50,040 nt of DNA from Xenorhabdus thuongxuanensis (lineage in GTDB: Bacteria > Pseudomonadota > Gammaproteobacteria > Enterobacterales > Enterobacteriaceae), in assembly GCF_001908095.1 (NCBI RefSeq), contig NZ_MKGR01000023.1, positions 10,801 through 60,840 of the forward strand, given 5' to 3'. Below the pieces are notes generated by a model. It ran no database searches and was not told the origin of the DNA. It was given only the letters and a program-made list of their open reading frames with translations. Below are positions 12,989-22,390 of the stretch, in pieces. Made by a program: the position numbers and the translations under genes. Every line of letters begins with the position of its first letter. Positions within the stretch are counted from its first letter, which is position 1.

Positions 12989-14278
12989 ATGAGACGAATT
13001 ATTTATGTTATTACAATGAGTTTCTTATTATTTTTGATATGTTTTTCTAATCCGGTTTTATCGCAATCCCACGATTTTCCGCGTTATCATTACATGGAGG
13101 TGACTAGAGAGAGTAAAATCTATTCTTGGGTAGGTGAGCATATCATTAATGTTGGGTTATTCAGGAAAGGGCAATTACTTAAAGTTGCTGAAGAAGAAGG
13201 TGAAAAGAGTAGTTACTATGCGTTTCATTTCGGAAATGGAATAGGTTATATAGCTAAAGGAAATTTAAAGGAAATTAAGAAATCTGCGTTCCCCAATAAT
13301 CCCTTTAGTACCAATCCTCTGCATAAAAAAGCCTCCCAAAATTTGATAATAATTAAGATGGTACAAGTCCATAGCGCACCTGATACGGATAGCCAACCAA
13401 TTGCAATTTTGATGGAAAATCTCCGCTATCCGGTTTTAGACAAATTACAAGATCCTTTCCACCATACTTGGTACGAAATTAATTTGGGTGATCGATTAGG
13501 TTACATTAGTGATCGGGATGCTGAATTGGACAATGGCATTCCTTTGTTAACTTATCACCATGTTCTTAAAGATACTAAACGTTTTCTACATACCTCAACA
13601 ACAACATCCCTGGCTGCATTTCGTGAGCAGATGGCTTATTTAAAGCGAGCAGGTTATACCACAATTTCATTCTATGAATTAGAAGGCTATTTAAATGGTT
13701 CCATTAACTTGCCAGCAAAAGTGGTTGGCTTAACCTTTGATGATGGGTTGAAATCCGTTTATCGTTATGCCTATCCCATTTTGAAAGAGAATGATCAGAA
13801 AGCTACACTTTTTATTATTTCATCCAGAGTTAAACGCCACCCGCAAAAATGGGATCCTGATACCCTGCAATTCTTGAGCCTCCCAGAATTATATGCCATG
13901 CAAGATGTATTTGATTTTCAGTCTCATACCCATTTCTTGCATCGTTTTAGCAAGAATCAACAGCCTATACTATTAAGTCGGTCATATCACAATATCCTGT
14001 ATGATTTCAGACGTTCCAGACGGGCATTATCACAATTAAATCCCCATGTACTTTATCTCTCTTATCCTTTTGGTAGATATAATTTAAAAGCAATGAAAGC
14101 AGCTAAACAAGCTGGGTTTCATTTGGCTGTCACTACGGTAAAGGGAAAAGTTAAGTTGGGGGATAATCCCTTTTCTTTGAAACGATTATATATATTGCGT
14201 ACAGATCCGATTGAAAAAATGGCAAAAATGATTGCTAATAAATCCTATTTAACGTCTTTAGGATCGCTTAATAATTGA
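12989..14278 (+). CDS. Secreted polysaccharide deacetylase (NodB/PgaB-type) with SH3-like N-terminal repeats
   Basis: This 429-aa protein has an N-terminal signal peptide (MRRIIYVITM, hydrophobic to about residue 22, cleavage near LSQS). Two SH3-like segments follow, at about 38-95 and 120-178, each ending in a GYI motif (GIGYIAKG, RLGYISDR). From about 185 it is a carbohydrate esterase family 4 domain: LTYHHV, TFDDG with metal/base aspartates D251 and D252, SHTHFLH with H313 and H318 spaced as in PgaB, and SYPFGRYN. The family removes N-acetyl groups from poly-N-acetylglucosamine or related glycans. A periplasmic or surface location is likely. The gene is markedly A+T-rich compared with rpoC and stands alone, with no pga neighbours. 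Substrate is unknown; peptidoglycan or surface glycan are both possible. Confidence 0.82.
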   Translation: MRRIIYVITMSFLLFLICFSNPVLSQSHDFPRYHYMEVTRESKIYSWVGEHIINVGLFRKGQLLKVAEEEGEKSSYYAFHFGNGIGYIAKGNLKEIKKSAFPNNPFSTNPLHKKASQNLIIIKMVQVHSAPDTDSQPIAILMENLRYPVLDKLQDPFHHTWYEINLGDRLGYISDRDAELDNGIPLLTYHHVLKDTKRFLHTSTTTSLAAFREQMAYLKRAGYTTISFYELEGYLNGSINLPAKVVGLTFDDGLKSVYRYAYPILKENDQKATLFIISSRVKRHPQKWDPDTLQFLSLPELYAMQDVFDFQSHTHFLHRFSKNQQPILLSRSYHNILYDFRRSRRALSQLNPHVLYLSYPFGRYNLKAMKAAKQAGFHLAVTTVKGKVKLGDNPFSLKRLYILRTDPIEKMAKMIANKSYLTSLGSLNN

Positions 14279-14359
14279 ATATAGGATATAACATCATTTA
14301 GTTGATAAATAATAATAGAATATTCCTAATGTGATGATTTTTTACTGAGGATAAAAGTG

Positions 14360-14509
14360 ATGGATTTCTTGGGAGTAATATTTGAGTTTTTTTATATTCT
14401 CATAAAATTTACTATCAAGTTTTTTGCGTGGATAATAAAGGAAGCTATTATTACATTACTTTCCATAAGTGTTTTATTGTTACTAATGTTTATTTTCTGG
14501 GTTTATTAA
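14360..14509 (+). CDS. Possible 49-aa hydrophobic membrane peptide
   Basis: An ATG at 14360, preceded by TGAGGATAAAAGTG with a usable Shine-Dalgarno (GAGGA), opens a 49-codon frame starting MDFLGVIFEFFYIL. It is almost entirely hydrophobic, with lysines at 16, 20 and 27 and a C-terminal helix ending FIFWVY. It would span the membrane once or twice. I do not recognise the family. A+T-rich DNA easily yields phenylalanine-rich frames, so it may be spurious. The remainder of the 14279-14704 spacer shows no other gene, only a palindrome near 14641. Confidence 0.35.
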   Translation: MDFLGVIFEFFYILIKFTIKFFAWIIKEAIITLLSISVLLLLMFIFWVY

Positions 14510-14640
14510 ATGTCGAAGGAAAATAAGAAGCTATCTGAATAAGAAAGGGATTATGGATTATTTTAGGTAAATATAATGGTAGCAATGGTATGGATATGTA
14601 ATGAAAACTTATCTGAGAAGAATGATGAATTTTTATCATG

Positions 14641-14668
14641 TTAAGAGCCTATTCCCTTAGGCTCTTAA
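14641..14668. terminator. Palindrome between the deacetylase region and malM
   Basis: TTAAGAGCCT (14641-14650) and AGGCTCTTAA (14659-14668) form a perfect 10-bp stem with an 8-base loop between converging transcripts. Neither side has a long T run, so it may be a weak bidirectional terminator for malM and for whatever precedes it. Confidence 0.5.
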
Positions 14669-14704
14669 GTTAAATATATCTCTATAATTATTTGATGAAT
14701 CAAT

Positions 14705-15693
14705 TTATTTTTTGTTTTTTATCACCTTGATAAAAGTTTCTCGTGCAGTTGGGGAACCTAGTCGTTCTGCTTCATCCAACAGTTTCAATGCCTTATCAAC
14801 ATCACCATTGTTAATAGCTTTTTTGATAGCGTCATTGAAATACCGTTCGGTATCGTTCAGTACAGGTTTAACTACTAGGACAGCAGATTGCGGTGCATCA
14901 GTCGGGGTTGTTCTTATCGGCGATGTAGATACTGTTTGTGTAGAACCAACTGTGACTGGTTTAGGTGCAGGTGAAGAAAATACTTGGCCTATCAGGATAT
15001 TGCCTGCATTGTTTTCTGATTGCACTTTTAACGTTAATGTACCTGTTTCTGTATGGCGAGCGATCGGATCTGGAATATCCGGCACGGAATTACCGACACC
15101 TTTAGCATAAGCCTTAGCAGGATCGACCATTTGTGTCGAAGCTTGTAAATCAGAACGAGTGGTATAAATCAGTAAATAGATTCGCTGTTGCCCCAATGCT
15201 GGTGTTAGCTTTAACACTCCTTCAAGCCGATCGGTGGACATAATACTTGGTTGTTGATAGCGGAAATAGTGGCTTGGATAAAAGGCCGCAGGATGGAGTT
15301 GTTCATCAAAGACTAAAACATTCGGTGAGTATACCTGCTTATCTTTTATCAGACTGTTCAGGGTGATTTCCAATGAACCTTGATTGGCTGGTAAAGCAAA
15401 TGTGGCTACCGCACCTTGGATATGACCATCATTAAGCTGCTGTGATGTGCTCTCAAGAATAATAGTCTGTGTGTCATGAGTATTGATGGGTTGCCACTGT
15501 AATTTCTGCAAGGTTGACAAAGGCAAAGTTGGCGCAGCATTGGTTGTTTCTATGCCAGATTTTGCCCTATTAGTTATTGCGATACTGGACGCTGCTGTAT
15601 CAGACAGCGCGATATCTGACGCGGCATAACTCACTGCCGGAATCATGTTGCAGAGTAGGGCACTGAGGCAAAGTGAGAGTAATTGCTTTTTCA

Positions 15694-15694
<1 letters not shown>
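14705..15694 (-). CDS. malM: Maltose operon periplasmic protein MalM
   Basis: MalM is a periplasmic protein of the malK-lamB-malM operon of unsettled function that may interact with maltoporin. The start is taken as ATG at 15694 (MKKQLLSLCLSALLCN), which overlaps the lamB stop by one base (TAATG); a TTG nine bases upstream is less likely. It gives 329 aa with a signal peptide ending near VSYA. Conserved blocks match E. coli MalM: DRLEGVLKLTPALGQQRIY, DPAKAYAKGVGNSVPDIPDP and KALKLLDEAERLGSPTARETF. In E. coli lamB and malM are separated by a spacer with repeats; here they overlap, implying translational coupling. Confidence 0.93.
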
Positions 15695-16977
<1,283 letters not shown>

Positions 16978-16991
16978 TTATGGCCGCGGAT

Positions 16992-18101
16992 CTAGATTCC
17001 GGGTTCTTTATGTAAACGCTGACATGCAGTTCCATCTTCACGGAAAAGATGACATCGGTGAGGAGCTAGTCCGATAGAGAAATCTGCACCTTCTTTAACG
17101 AGAACAATATCAGGTTGGCGGTAAACCAAATTTTGATGAATGGCAGGTATGCGGATGTGAATCTGGGTTTCGTTCCCCAGTTGTTCCACGATCTGTACTG
17201 TCCCCTCTAACGTAACATCGGCTACATCATTAGGCAAAAGATGTTCGGGGCGAATTCCCAAAGATACATTACTACCGACAGTTAGTCCTTTGCTTTCAAC
17301 AGGTAACCAAACAGGCTGGCCGTTAGGCAGGATGATCTGTACTTGATCAACAGCAATCGCTGAAACTTTTACTGGCAGGAAATTCATTTTTGGTGAACCA
17401 ATGAAACCTGCGACAAAGCGATTGGCAGGATAGTGATAAATTTCAAGTGGCTTACCAACCTGAGCAATATTGCCCCCATCCAGAACGACAATCTTATCTG
17501 CCAGAGTCATGGCTTCGGTTTGGTCATGAGTGACATAGACCATTGTACGTTGTAGTCGCTTGTGTAAACGTGAAATTTCAATTCTCATCTGAACACGTAA
17601 GGCAGCATCCAGATTGGAAAGAGGTTCATCCAGCAGAAAGATATTGGGTTCAGCAACGAGAGTTCGGCCAATGGCGACTCGCTGGCGTTGACCACCGGAC
17701 AGTGCCTTGGGACGTCGATCGAGAAGATGTGCAAGCTGGAGGGTTTCTGCAACTTGTTGCACTCGCGTTTGAATATCGCTTTTTTTGACACCTGCCAGCT
17801 TCATGCCGAATGACATATTGTCTGCAACAGAGAGATGGGGATATAGTGCGTAAGATTGAAAAACCATGCCGACACTGCGTTTGGCTGGTGGAACATCATT
17901 CACGCGCTTTCCGTTTATCAGTAAATCACCGGACGTGATATCTTCCAATCCCGCGATCATCCTTAGCAGTGTCGATTTCCCACACCCTGATGGGCCGACG
18001 AATACGACGAATTCCCCTTCCTGAATATCAAGATTAAGATCTTTGGAGATGACAGTTTCACCATATGATTTAGATACATTGCGGAATGTGATGCTAGACA
18101 T
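16992..18101 (-). CDS. malK: Maltose/maltodextrin ABC transporter ATP-binding protein MalK
   Basis: MalK is the ATPase dimer of MalFGK2 and also binds and silences MalT when no substrate is transported. The ATG at 18101 follows GGAGGGAACA and yields 369 aa (E. coli 371); an upstream frame to 18248 is unconserved. Walker [10 protein letters not shown] lies at 36-44, the Q-loop glutamine at 82, the signature LSGGQRQR near 135, Walker B FLLDEP near 155-160 and the switch histidine in VTHDQTEA. The C-terminal regulatory beta-barrel starts after residue 235. Transcribed divergently from malEFG. Confidence 0.97.
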   Translation of the reverse strand: MSSITFRNVSKSYGETVISKDLNLDIQEGEFVVFVGPSGCGKSTLLRMIAGLEDITSGDLLINGKRVNDVPPAKRSVGMVFQSYALYPHLSVADNMSFGMKLAGVKKSDIQTRVQQVAETLQLAHLLDRRPKALSGGQRQRVAIGRTLVAEPNIFLLDEPLSNLDAALRVQMRIEISRLHKRLQRTMVYVTHDQTEAMTLADKIVVLDGGNIAQVGKPLEIYHYPANRFVAGFIGSPKMNFLPVKVSAIAVDQVQIILPNGQPVWLPVESKGLTVGSNVSLGIRPEHLLPNDVADVTLEGTVQIVEQLGNETQIHIRIPAIHQNLVYRQPDIVLVKEGADFSIGLAPHRCHLFREDGTACQRLHKEPGI

Positions 18102-18264
18102 TTGTTCCCTCCCTCGGATTTGCCACCTCAGTTTTTGTTCATTTTCGTTTCCTACTCGTCTTCGTTTTTTAATTTGTCGTAGCGGGAAACTTAGTGAAAA
18201 ACTGATGGCTGGATTGTGTATAAAATAACAGGCGCGAAAATCCTCCATCCCAGAATTTTTGATG

Positions 18265-18274
18265 GTGGAGGAGT
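18265..18274 (+). promoter_or_regulatory. Candidate MalT box near malK
   Basis: GTGGAGGAGT matches the MalT consensus GGGGA(T/G)GAGG at 8 of 10 positions. It lies 164 bases from the malK start in the divergent malK-malE region. A related GAGGACGAGC (7/10) lies at 18278-18287 and a reversed TGGGATGGAG (7/10) at 18242-18251, suggesting a cluster. Confidence 0.5.
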
Positions 18275-18329
18275 CAGGAGGACGAGCTTAATGTGATTGA
18301 GAAAGAAAGAAGAAAATTGTCAGGTAAGA

Positions 18330-18345
18330 TGTGATTTAAATCGCA
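18330..18345. promoter_or_regulatory. CRP binding site in the malK-malE control region
   Basis: TGTGATTTAAATCGCA matches TGTGA-N6-TCACA with one mismatch. It lies in the middle of the divergent regulatory region, where E. coli carries an array of CRP sites that reposition MalT. Confidence 0.75.
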
Positions 18346-18391
18346 AAAAAGGACGCTATATTGGCATTAACGTTCTGATTCTAATTGTTTT

Positions 18392-18407
18392 TGTAAGCCA
18401 GTTCACA
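18392..18407. promoter_or_regulatory. Second CRP binding site, malE side
   Basis: TGTAAGCCAGTTCACA matches the CRP consensus at 9 of 10 half-site positions. It lies 62 bases, about six helical turns, from the site at 18330, so the two face the same side of the helix. Confidence 0.7.
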
Positions 18408-18432
18408 CTCATACAGCATAAGGCGTAGAACT

Positions 18433-18442
18433 GGGGAGGATG
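18433..18442 (+). promoter_or_regulatory. MalT box upstream of malE
   Basis: GGGGAGGATG matches GGGGA(T/G)GAGG at 9 of 10 positions; an overlapping register (18436-18445, GAGGATGAGT) matches 8 of 10. It points toward malE. Overlapping MalT registers three bases apart are a known feature of mal promoters. The exact -10 was not identifiable by eye. Confidence 0.65.
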
Positions 18443-18545
18443 AGTCTTTCTTACATTGATTGCACACTGGTGTCATTTTATCGCGATGTAACAAAGAGCA
18501 TTATCTTGAACTAATAAATAACTAACAAATGAAAAAGGCGGAATG

Positions 18546-19745
18546 ATGACCAAGAAAATTTCAAAAGTAGGGACTCGTACCCTGATGCTTTCCGTTCTAA
18601 CAACATGTGTATTGTCTGCTTCGGCTTTTGCAAAGCCGGAAGAAGGAAAGTTGGTCATTTGGATCAATGGTGATAAAGGTTATAACGGACTAGCACAGGT
18701 TGGTGAAAAATTTACAAAAGAAACGGGGATTCCTGTCACTGTTGAGCATCCTGACAAACTGGAAGAAAAATATACCCAAATTGCAGCCAGTGGAGATGGG
18801 CCAGATATTATTTTCTGGGCACATGATCGCTTTGGTGGTTATGCACAATCAGGATTAGTTGCTGAAATTACTCCTGATAAGTCGTTTATTGATAAGTTAT
18901 TTCCCTTTACGTGGGATGCCGTTCGTTATGACGGAAAATTGGTAGGATATCCTGTCGCAGTTGAAGCCCTTTCTCTTATCTACAATAAAGACTTGATTAA
19001 ATCTCCTCCTAAAACATGGGAAGAAATCCCTGCCTTGGATAATGAGCTGAAAAAGCAAAATAAAAGCGCAATCATGTTCAATTTGCAGGAACCGTATTTC
19101 ACTTGGCCACTAATTGCTGCCGATGGCGGATATGCCTTTAAGGCAGAGAATGGTACTTATAATGTTAAAGATAGCGGAGTGAATAATGCAGGCTCTAAAG
19201 CGGGGATGACATTTCTGGTTGATTTAGTCAAAAACAAACATCTCAATGCAGATATCGATTACTCCATTGCCGAAGCTGCCTTTAATAAAGGCAAAACAGC
19301 AATGACGATTAATGGTCCTTGGGCGTGGGCGAACGTAGATAAAAGTAAGATTAATTATGGTGTTACCCTATTACCCACTTTTAAAGGAAAACCCTCTAAA
19401 CCCTTTGTTGGCATTTTAACTGCGGGAATTAATGCGGCCAGTCCTAATAAAGAATTAGCGAAAGAGTTTTTGGAAAATTACCTGCTTACCAATGAAGGGT
19501 TGGCAATGATAGACAAAGATAAACCGTTAGGAGCGGTGGCTTTGAAATCCTATCAGGAGATTCTGGCGAAAGATCCACGTATTGCTGCCACGATGGCAAA
19601 TGCCCAAAACGGCGAAATTATGCCGAATATCTCCCAAATGAGTAGCTTCTGGTACGCAATGCGTAGCGCTGTTCTTAACACTATCAGTGGGCGTCAGACG
19701 ATAGATGCTGCGCTTAATGATGCTGAAACAAGAATGACAAAATAA
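18546..19745 (+). CDS. malE: Maltose/maltodextrin-binding periplasmic protein MalE
   Basis: MalE captures maltose and maltodextrins in the periplasm and delivers them to MalFGK2. Two tandem ATGs occur at 18543 and 18546; the second has the better spacing to the AAGG Shine-Dalgarno and is chosen (399 aa). The signal peptide ends near ASAFA and the mature protein starts [20 protein letters not shown]. Ligand-binding and structural blocks such as [38 protein letters not shown] and GPWAWANVD are intact. It is the first gene of malEFG and is followed by a stem-loop that probably protects its mRNA. Confidence 0.97.
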   Translation: MTKKISKVGTRTLMLSVLTTCVLSASAFAKPEEGKLVIWINGDKGYNGLAQVGEKFTKETGIPVTVEHPDKLEEKYTQIAASGDGPDIIFWAHDRFGGYAQSGLVAEITPDKSFIDKLFPFTWDAVRYDGKLVGYPVAVEALSLIYNKDLIKSPPKTWEEIPALDNELKKQNKSAIMFNLQEPYFTWPLIAADGGYAFKAENGTYNVKDSGVNNAGSKAGMTFLVDLVKNKHLNADIDYSIAEAAFNKGKTAMTINGPWAWANVDKSKINYGVTLLPTFKGKPSKPFVGILTAGINAASPNKELAKEFLENYLLTNEGLAMIDKDKPLGAVALKSYQEILAKDPRIAATMANAQNGEIMPNISQMSSFWYAMRSAVLNTISGRQTIDAALNDAETRMTK

Positions 19746-19754
19746 ACGAATGAC

Positions 19755-19777
19755 AGGCTCCTGAATTTAAGGAGCCT
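19755..19777 (+). repeat. Stem-loop in the malE-malF spacer
   Basis: AGGCTCCT (19755-19762) pairs perfectly with AGGAGCCT (19770-19777) around a 7-base loop; no T run follows. E. coli has palindromic REP sequences at this position, which stabilise malE mRNA and raise MalE over MalF. This hairpin is unrelated in sequence but could play the same role. Confidence 0.6.
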
Positions 19778-19835
19778 TAGCCCTTATTGTGATAGGTGTT
19801 GGATCATCACAATTTTTGGTAACAGGAAGTGCAAG

Positions 19836-21392
19836 ATGTCAGCGACATTAGAAAAAACAGTATGGTGGCAGCATCCAGCCCTGAAATGGTTTACTGTAGG
19901 TTTTTGCCTACTTTTTACAGGTTATCTGATTGTGCTGATGTATGCACAGGGAGAATACCTGTTTGCTATGGTAACACTGGTATTACTGGGAAGTGGTATT
20001 TATGTTTTTTCCAACCGAAAGGTTTATGTTTGGCGCTATACCTACCCTGGAATTGCTGGAATAGGGATATTTATACTGTTTCCGCTTATCTGCACGATTG
20101 CTATTGCTTTTACAAATTATAGCAGTACTAACCAATTGACATTTGAACGTGCTCAAACTGTATTAATGAGTCGCCATTATCAGACAGGGGAACCATTTAA
20201 TTTCAAACTCTATCCGGTATCTGAACAGTGGATCTTGGCTTTGACCGTTCCTGATAGTAATAATTTATTGATATCTGAGCCTTTTTCTCTTATGGGAACG
20301 GAAGAGATTCTCCTGCCTCTCCATGAACAGGAAAAAAAGTTTGAAGACAATGCTGCGACATTGCGTACTATTACTCAGTATCGGCAGGCGTTGAACCAAT
20401 TGGTAGTTGTTCTTCCTGATGGCAGTAAACTGAGAATGAGTTCTTTGCGCCAGTTTTCTGCTATAAACCCTCTTTATTCCCTTGATGAAGGTGGAATTAC
20501 ACTGACTGATAAACAAACTGGCATACGATACCGGCCAAATATGGATACAGGGTTCTACCAATCCATTAATACTGAAGGAGAATGGACTAATGAAACGTTA
20601 AGTCCTGGATTTACCGTTTCTATTGGTTGGAAAAATTTCCTACGGGTGATACAGGATGAAGGTATCCAAAAACCTTTTCTGTCTATCTTTATCTGGACAG
20701 TCGTTTTCTCTTTACTAACAGTAGTACTGACAGTTGCTCTGGGTATGGTTCTCGCTTGTATTGTACAGTGGGAAGCTCTTAAAGGACGAGCCATTTACCG
20801 TGTACTGCTTATTTTGCCTTATGCTGTGCCTTCGTTTATTTCCATTCTGATTTTTAAGGGATTGTTTAACCAGAGTTTTGGTGAAATCAATCTGGTGCTA
20901 AACGGGTTGTTTGGTCTTAAGCCAGATTGGTTTACAGATCCGACACTAGCTCGAACCATGTTGATTATTGTAAATACATGGTTGGGCTATCCCTATATGA
21001 TGATTCTTTGCATGGGGTTACTGAAATCTATCCCTGATGATCTTTATGAGGCATCAGCGCTTGATGGTGCAGGGCCATGGCAGAATTTCACCAAAATTAC
21101 CTTTCCATTATTGATTAAGTCACTGACTCCGTTGATGATTGCCAGCTTTGCTTTTAATTTTAATAACTTTGTCCTGATTCAACTGCTAACCAATGGTAAA
21201 CCTGATCATATTGGTACATCGACACCTGCGGGTCATACCGATCTTTTGGTGAATTACACCTACCGTATCGCATTTGAAGGTGGTGGTGGACAGGATTTTG
21301 GTCTGGCAGCAGCAATTGCAACATTGATCTTCTTATTGGTAGGCGCATTAGCCATCATCAATTTGAAAACTGCCCGCATGAAATTTGATTAA
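19836..21392 (+). CDS. malF: Maltose ABC transporter permease MalF
   Basis: MalF is one of the two transmembrane subunits of the maltose importer. The 518 aa compare with 514 in E. coli. Early hydrophobic segments (about 18-36, 40-58, 72-92) are followed by a large periplasmic P2 loop (about 93-275), then the permease core. The EAA loop contacting MalK (EASALDGAGPWQNF) begins near residue 405. The C terminus retains GYTDLL-like GHTDLLVNYTYRIAFEGGGGQDFG. The ATG follows AGGAAGTGCAAG. malG starts 12 bases after its stop. Confidence 0.97.
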   Translation: MSATLEKTVWWQHPALKWFTVGFCLLFTGYLIVLMYAQGEYLFAMVTLVLLGSGIYVFSNRKVYVWRYTYPGIAGIGIFILFPLICTIAIAFTNYSSTNQLTFERAQTVLMSRHYQTGEPFNFKLYPVSEQWILALTVPDSNNLLISEPFSLMGTEEILLPLHEQEKKFEDNAATLRTITQYRQALNQLVVVLPDGSKLRMSSLRQFSAINPLYSLDEGGITLTDKQTGIRYRPNMDTGFYQSINTEGEWTNETLSPGFTVSIGWKNFLRVIQDEGIQKPFLSIFIWTVVFSLLTVVLTVALGMVLACIVQWEALKGRAIYRVLLILPYAVPSFISILIFKGLFNQSFGEINLVLNGLFGLKPDWFTDPTLARTMLIIVNTWLGYPYMMILCMGLLKSIPDDLYEASALDGAGPWQNFTKITFPLLIKSLTPLMIASFAFNFNNFVLIQLLTNGKPDHIGTSTPAGHTDLLVNYTYRIAFEGGGGQDFGLAAAIATLIFLLVGALAIINLKTARMKFD

Positions 21393-21404
21393 GGAGGAAA
21401 GAAG

Positions 21405-22295
21405 ATGGCGATGGTACAACCCAAATCGCAGCGATGGCGGGTATGGGGAACACATATATTAATGCTGGCTTTTATTGCCATGATTTTGTTCCCTCTGCTG
21501 ATGGTAATTGCTATTTCTTTGCGTCCGGGTAATTTTGCTACGGGTAACCTGATTCCAGATACTATTTCATGGGAACACTGGAAATTGGCTTTTGGCTATA
21601 GCGTGGAATCTGCTGATGGACACGTCACGCTTCCCCCATTTCCGGTCATGCAATGGCTTTGGAACTCTGTAAAGGTTGCCTTCATTACTGCTACTGGCAT
21701 TGTGGCATTATCAACGACGTGCGCGTATGCATTTGCTCGAATGCGCTTTCGTGGAAAAAGCACCTTACTCAAGGCAATGTTAATTTTTCAAATGTTTCCG
21801 GCGGTACTTTCTTTAGTGGCACTATATGCTTTGTTTGATCGATTAGGAGAATATATTCCTTTCCTTGGTCTTAATACCCACGGTGGTGTGATTTTTGCCT
21901 ATATGGGCGGAATTGCTTTGCATGTATGGACGATAAAAGGTTATTTCGAAACAATAGATCGTTCTCTGGAAGAAGCAGCTATGTTGGATGGCGCGACATC
22001 GTGGCAAGTTTTCCGTTTGATACTGTTGCCACTTTCTGTGCCTATATTGGCTGTAGTATTTATTTTGTCATTTATTGGCGTGATTACCGAAGTACCAGTT
22101 GCATCTCTGCTATTACGTGATGTGGATAATTACACACTGGCAGTGGGAATGCAGCAATATCTTCACCCACAGAACTATCTCTGGGGCGATTTTGCCGCTG
22201 CGGCTGTGCTTTCCGCTATTCCTATCACGGCAATTTTCTTACTTGCCCAACGTTGGTTAGTAGGTGGATTAACATCTGGAGGCGTGAAAGGTTGA
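21405..22295 (+). CDS. malG: Maltose ABC transporter permease MalG
   Basis: MalG pairs with MalF to form the translocation path. At 296 aa it equals E. coli MalG. Six hydrophobic segments are visible, and the EAA loop [15 protein letters not shown] starts near residue 189. The C-terminal tail ends [11 protein letters not shown], the segment that reaches into the MalK dimer interface. An AAGGAGGAAAG Shine-Dalgarno precedes the ATG. A strong terminator follows and closes malEFG. Confidence 0.97.
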   Translation: MAMVQPKSQRWRVWGTHILMLAFIAMILFPLLMVIAISLRPGNFATGNLIPDTISWEHWKLAFGYSVESADGHVTLPPFPVMQWLWNSVKVAFITATGIVALSTTCAYAFARMRFRGKSTLLKAMLIFQMFPAVLSLVALYALFDRLGEYIPFLGLNTHGGVIFAYMGGIALHVWTIKGYFETIDRSLEEAAMLDGATSWQVFRLILLPLSVPILAVVFILSFIGVITEVPVASLLLRDVDNYTLAVGMQQYLHPQNYLWGDFAAAAVLSAIPITAIFLLAQRWLVGGLTSGGVKG

Positions 22296-22300
22296 TCCTC

Positions 22301-22340
22301 TCCCCAATCATATTTAGCTATATGATTGGGGATTTGTTTT
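22301..22340 (+). terminator. Terminator between malG and malQ
   Basis: A perfect 13-bp stem (TCCCCAATCATAT 22301-22313 with ATATGATTGGGGA 22320-22332) and 6-base loop is followed by TTTGTTTT. It lies between the convergent malG and malQ and could serve both directions. Confidence 0.85.
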
Positions 22341-22390
22341 CTTGCCACTGGGCTTCAATTTGGGGCAATAGTTGTTAGTTCAGTCAGTTA

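Noticed and set aside
18102-18248. 49-residue extension of MalK
   Set aside because: Unconserved; crosses regulatory DNA; ATG 18101 has a strong GGAGGGAAC site and gives the family length.
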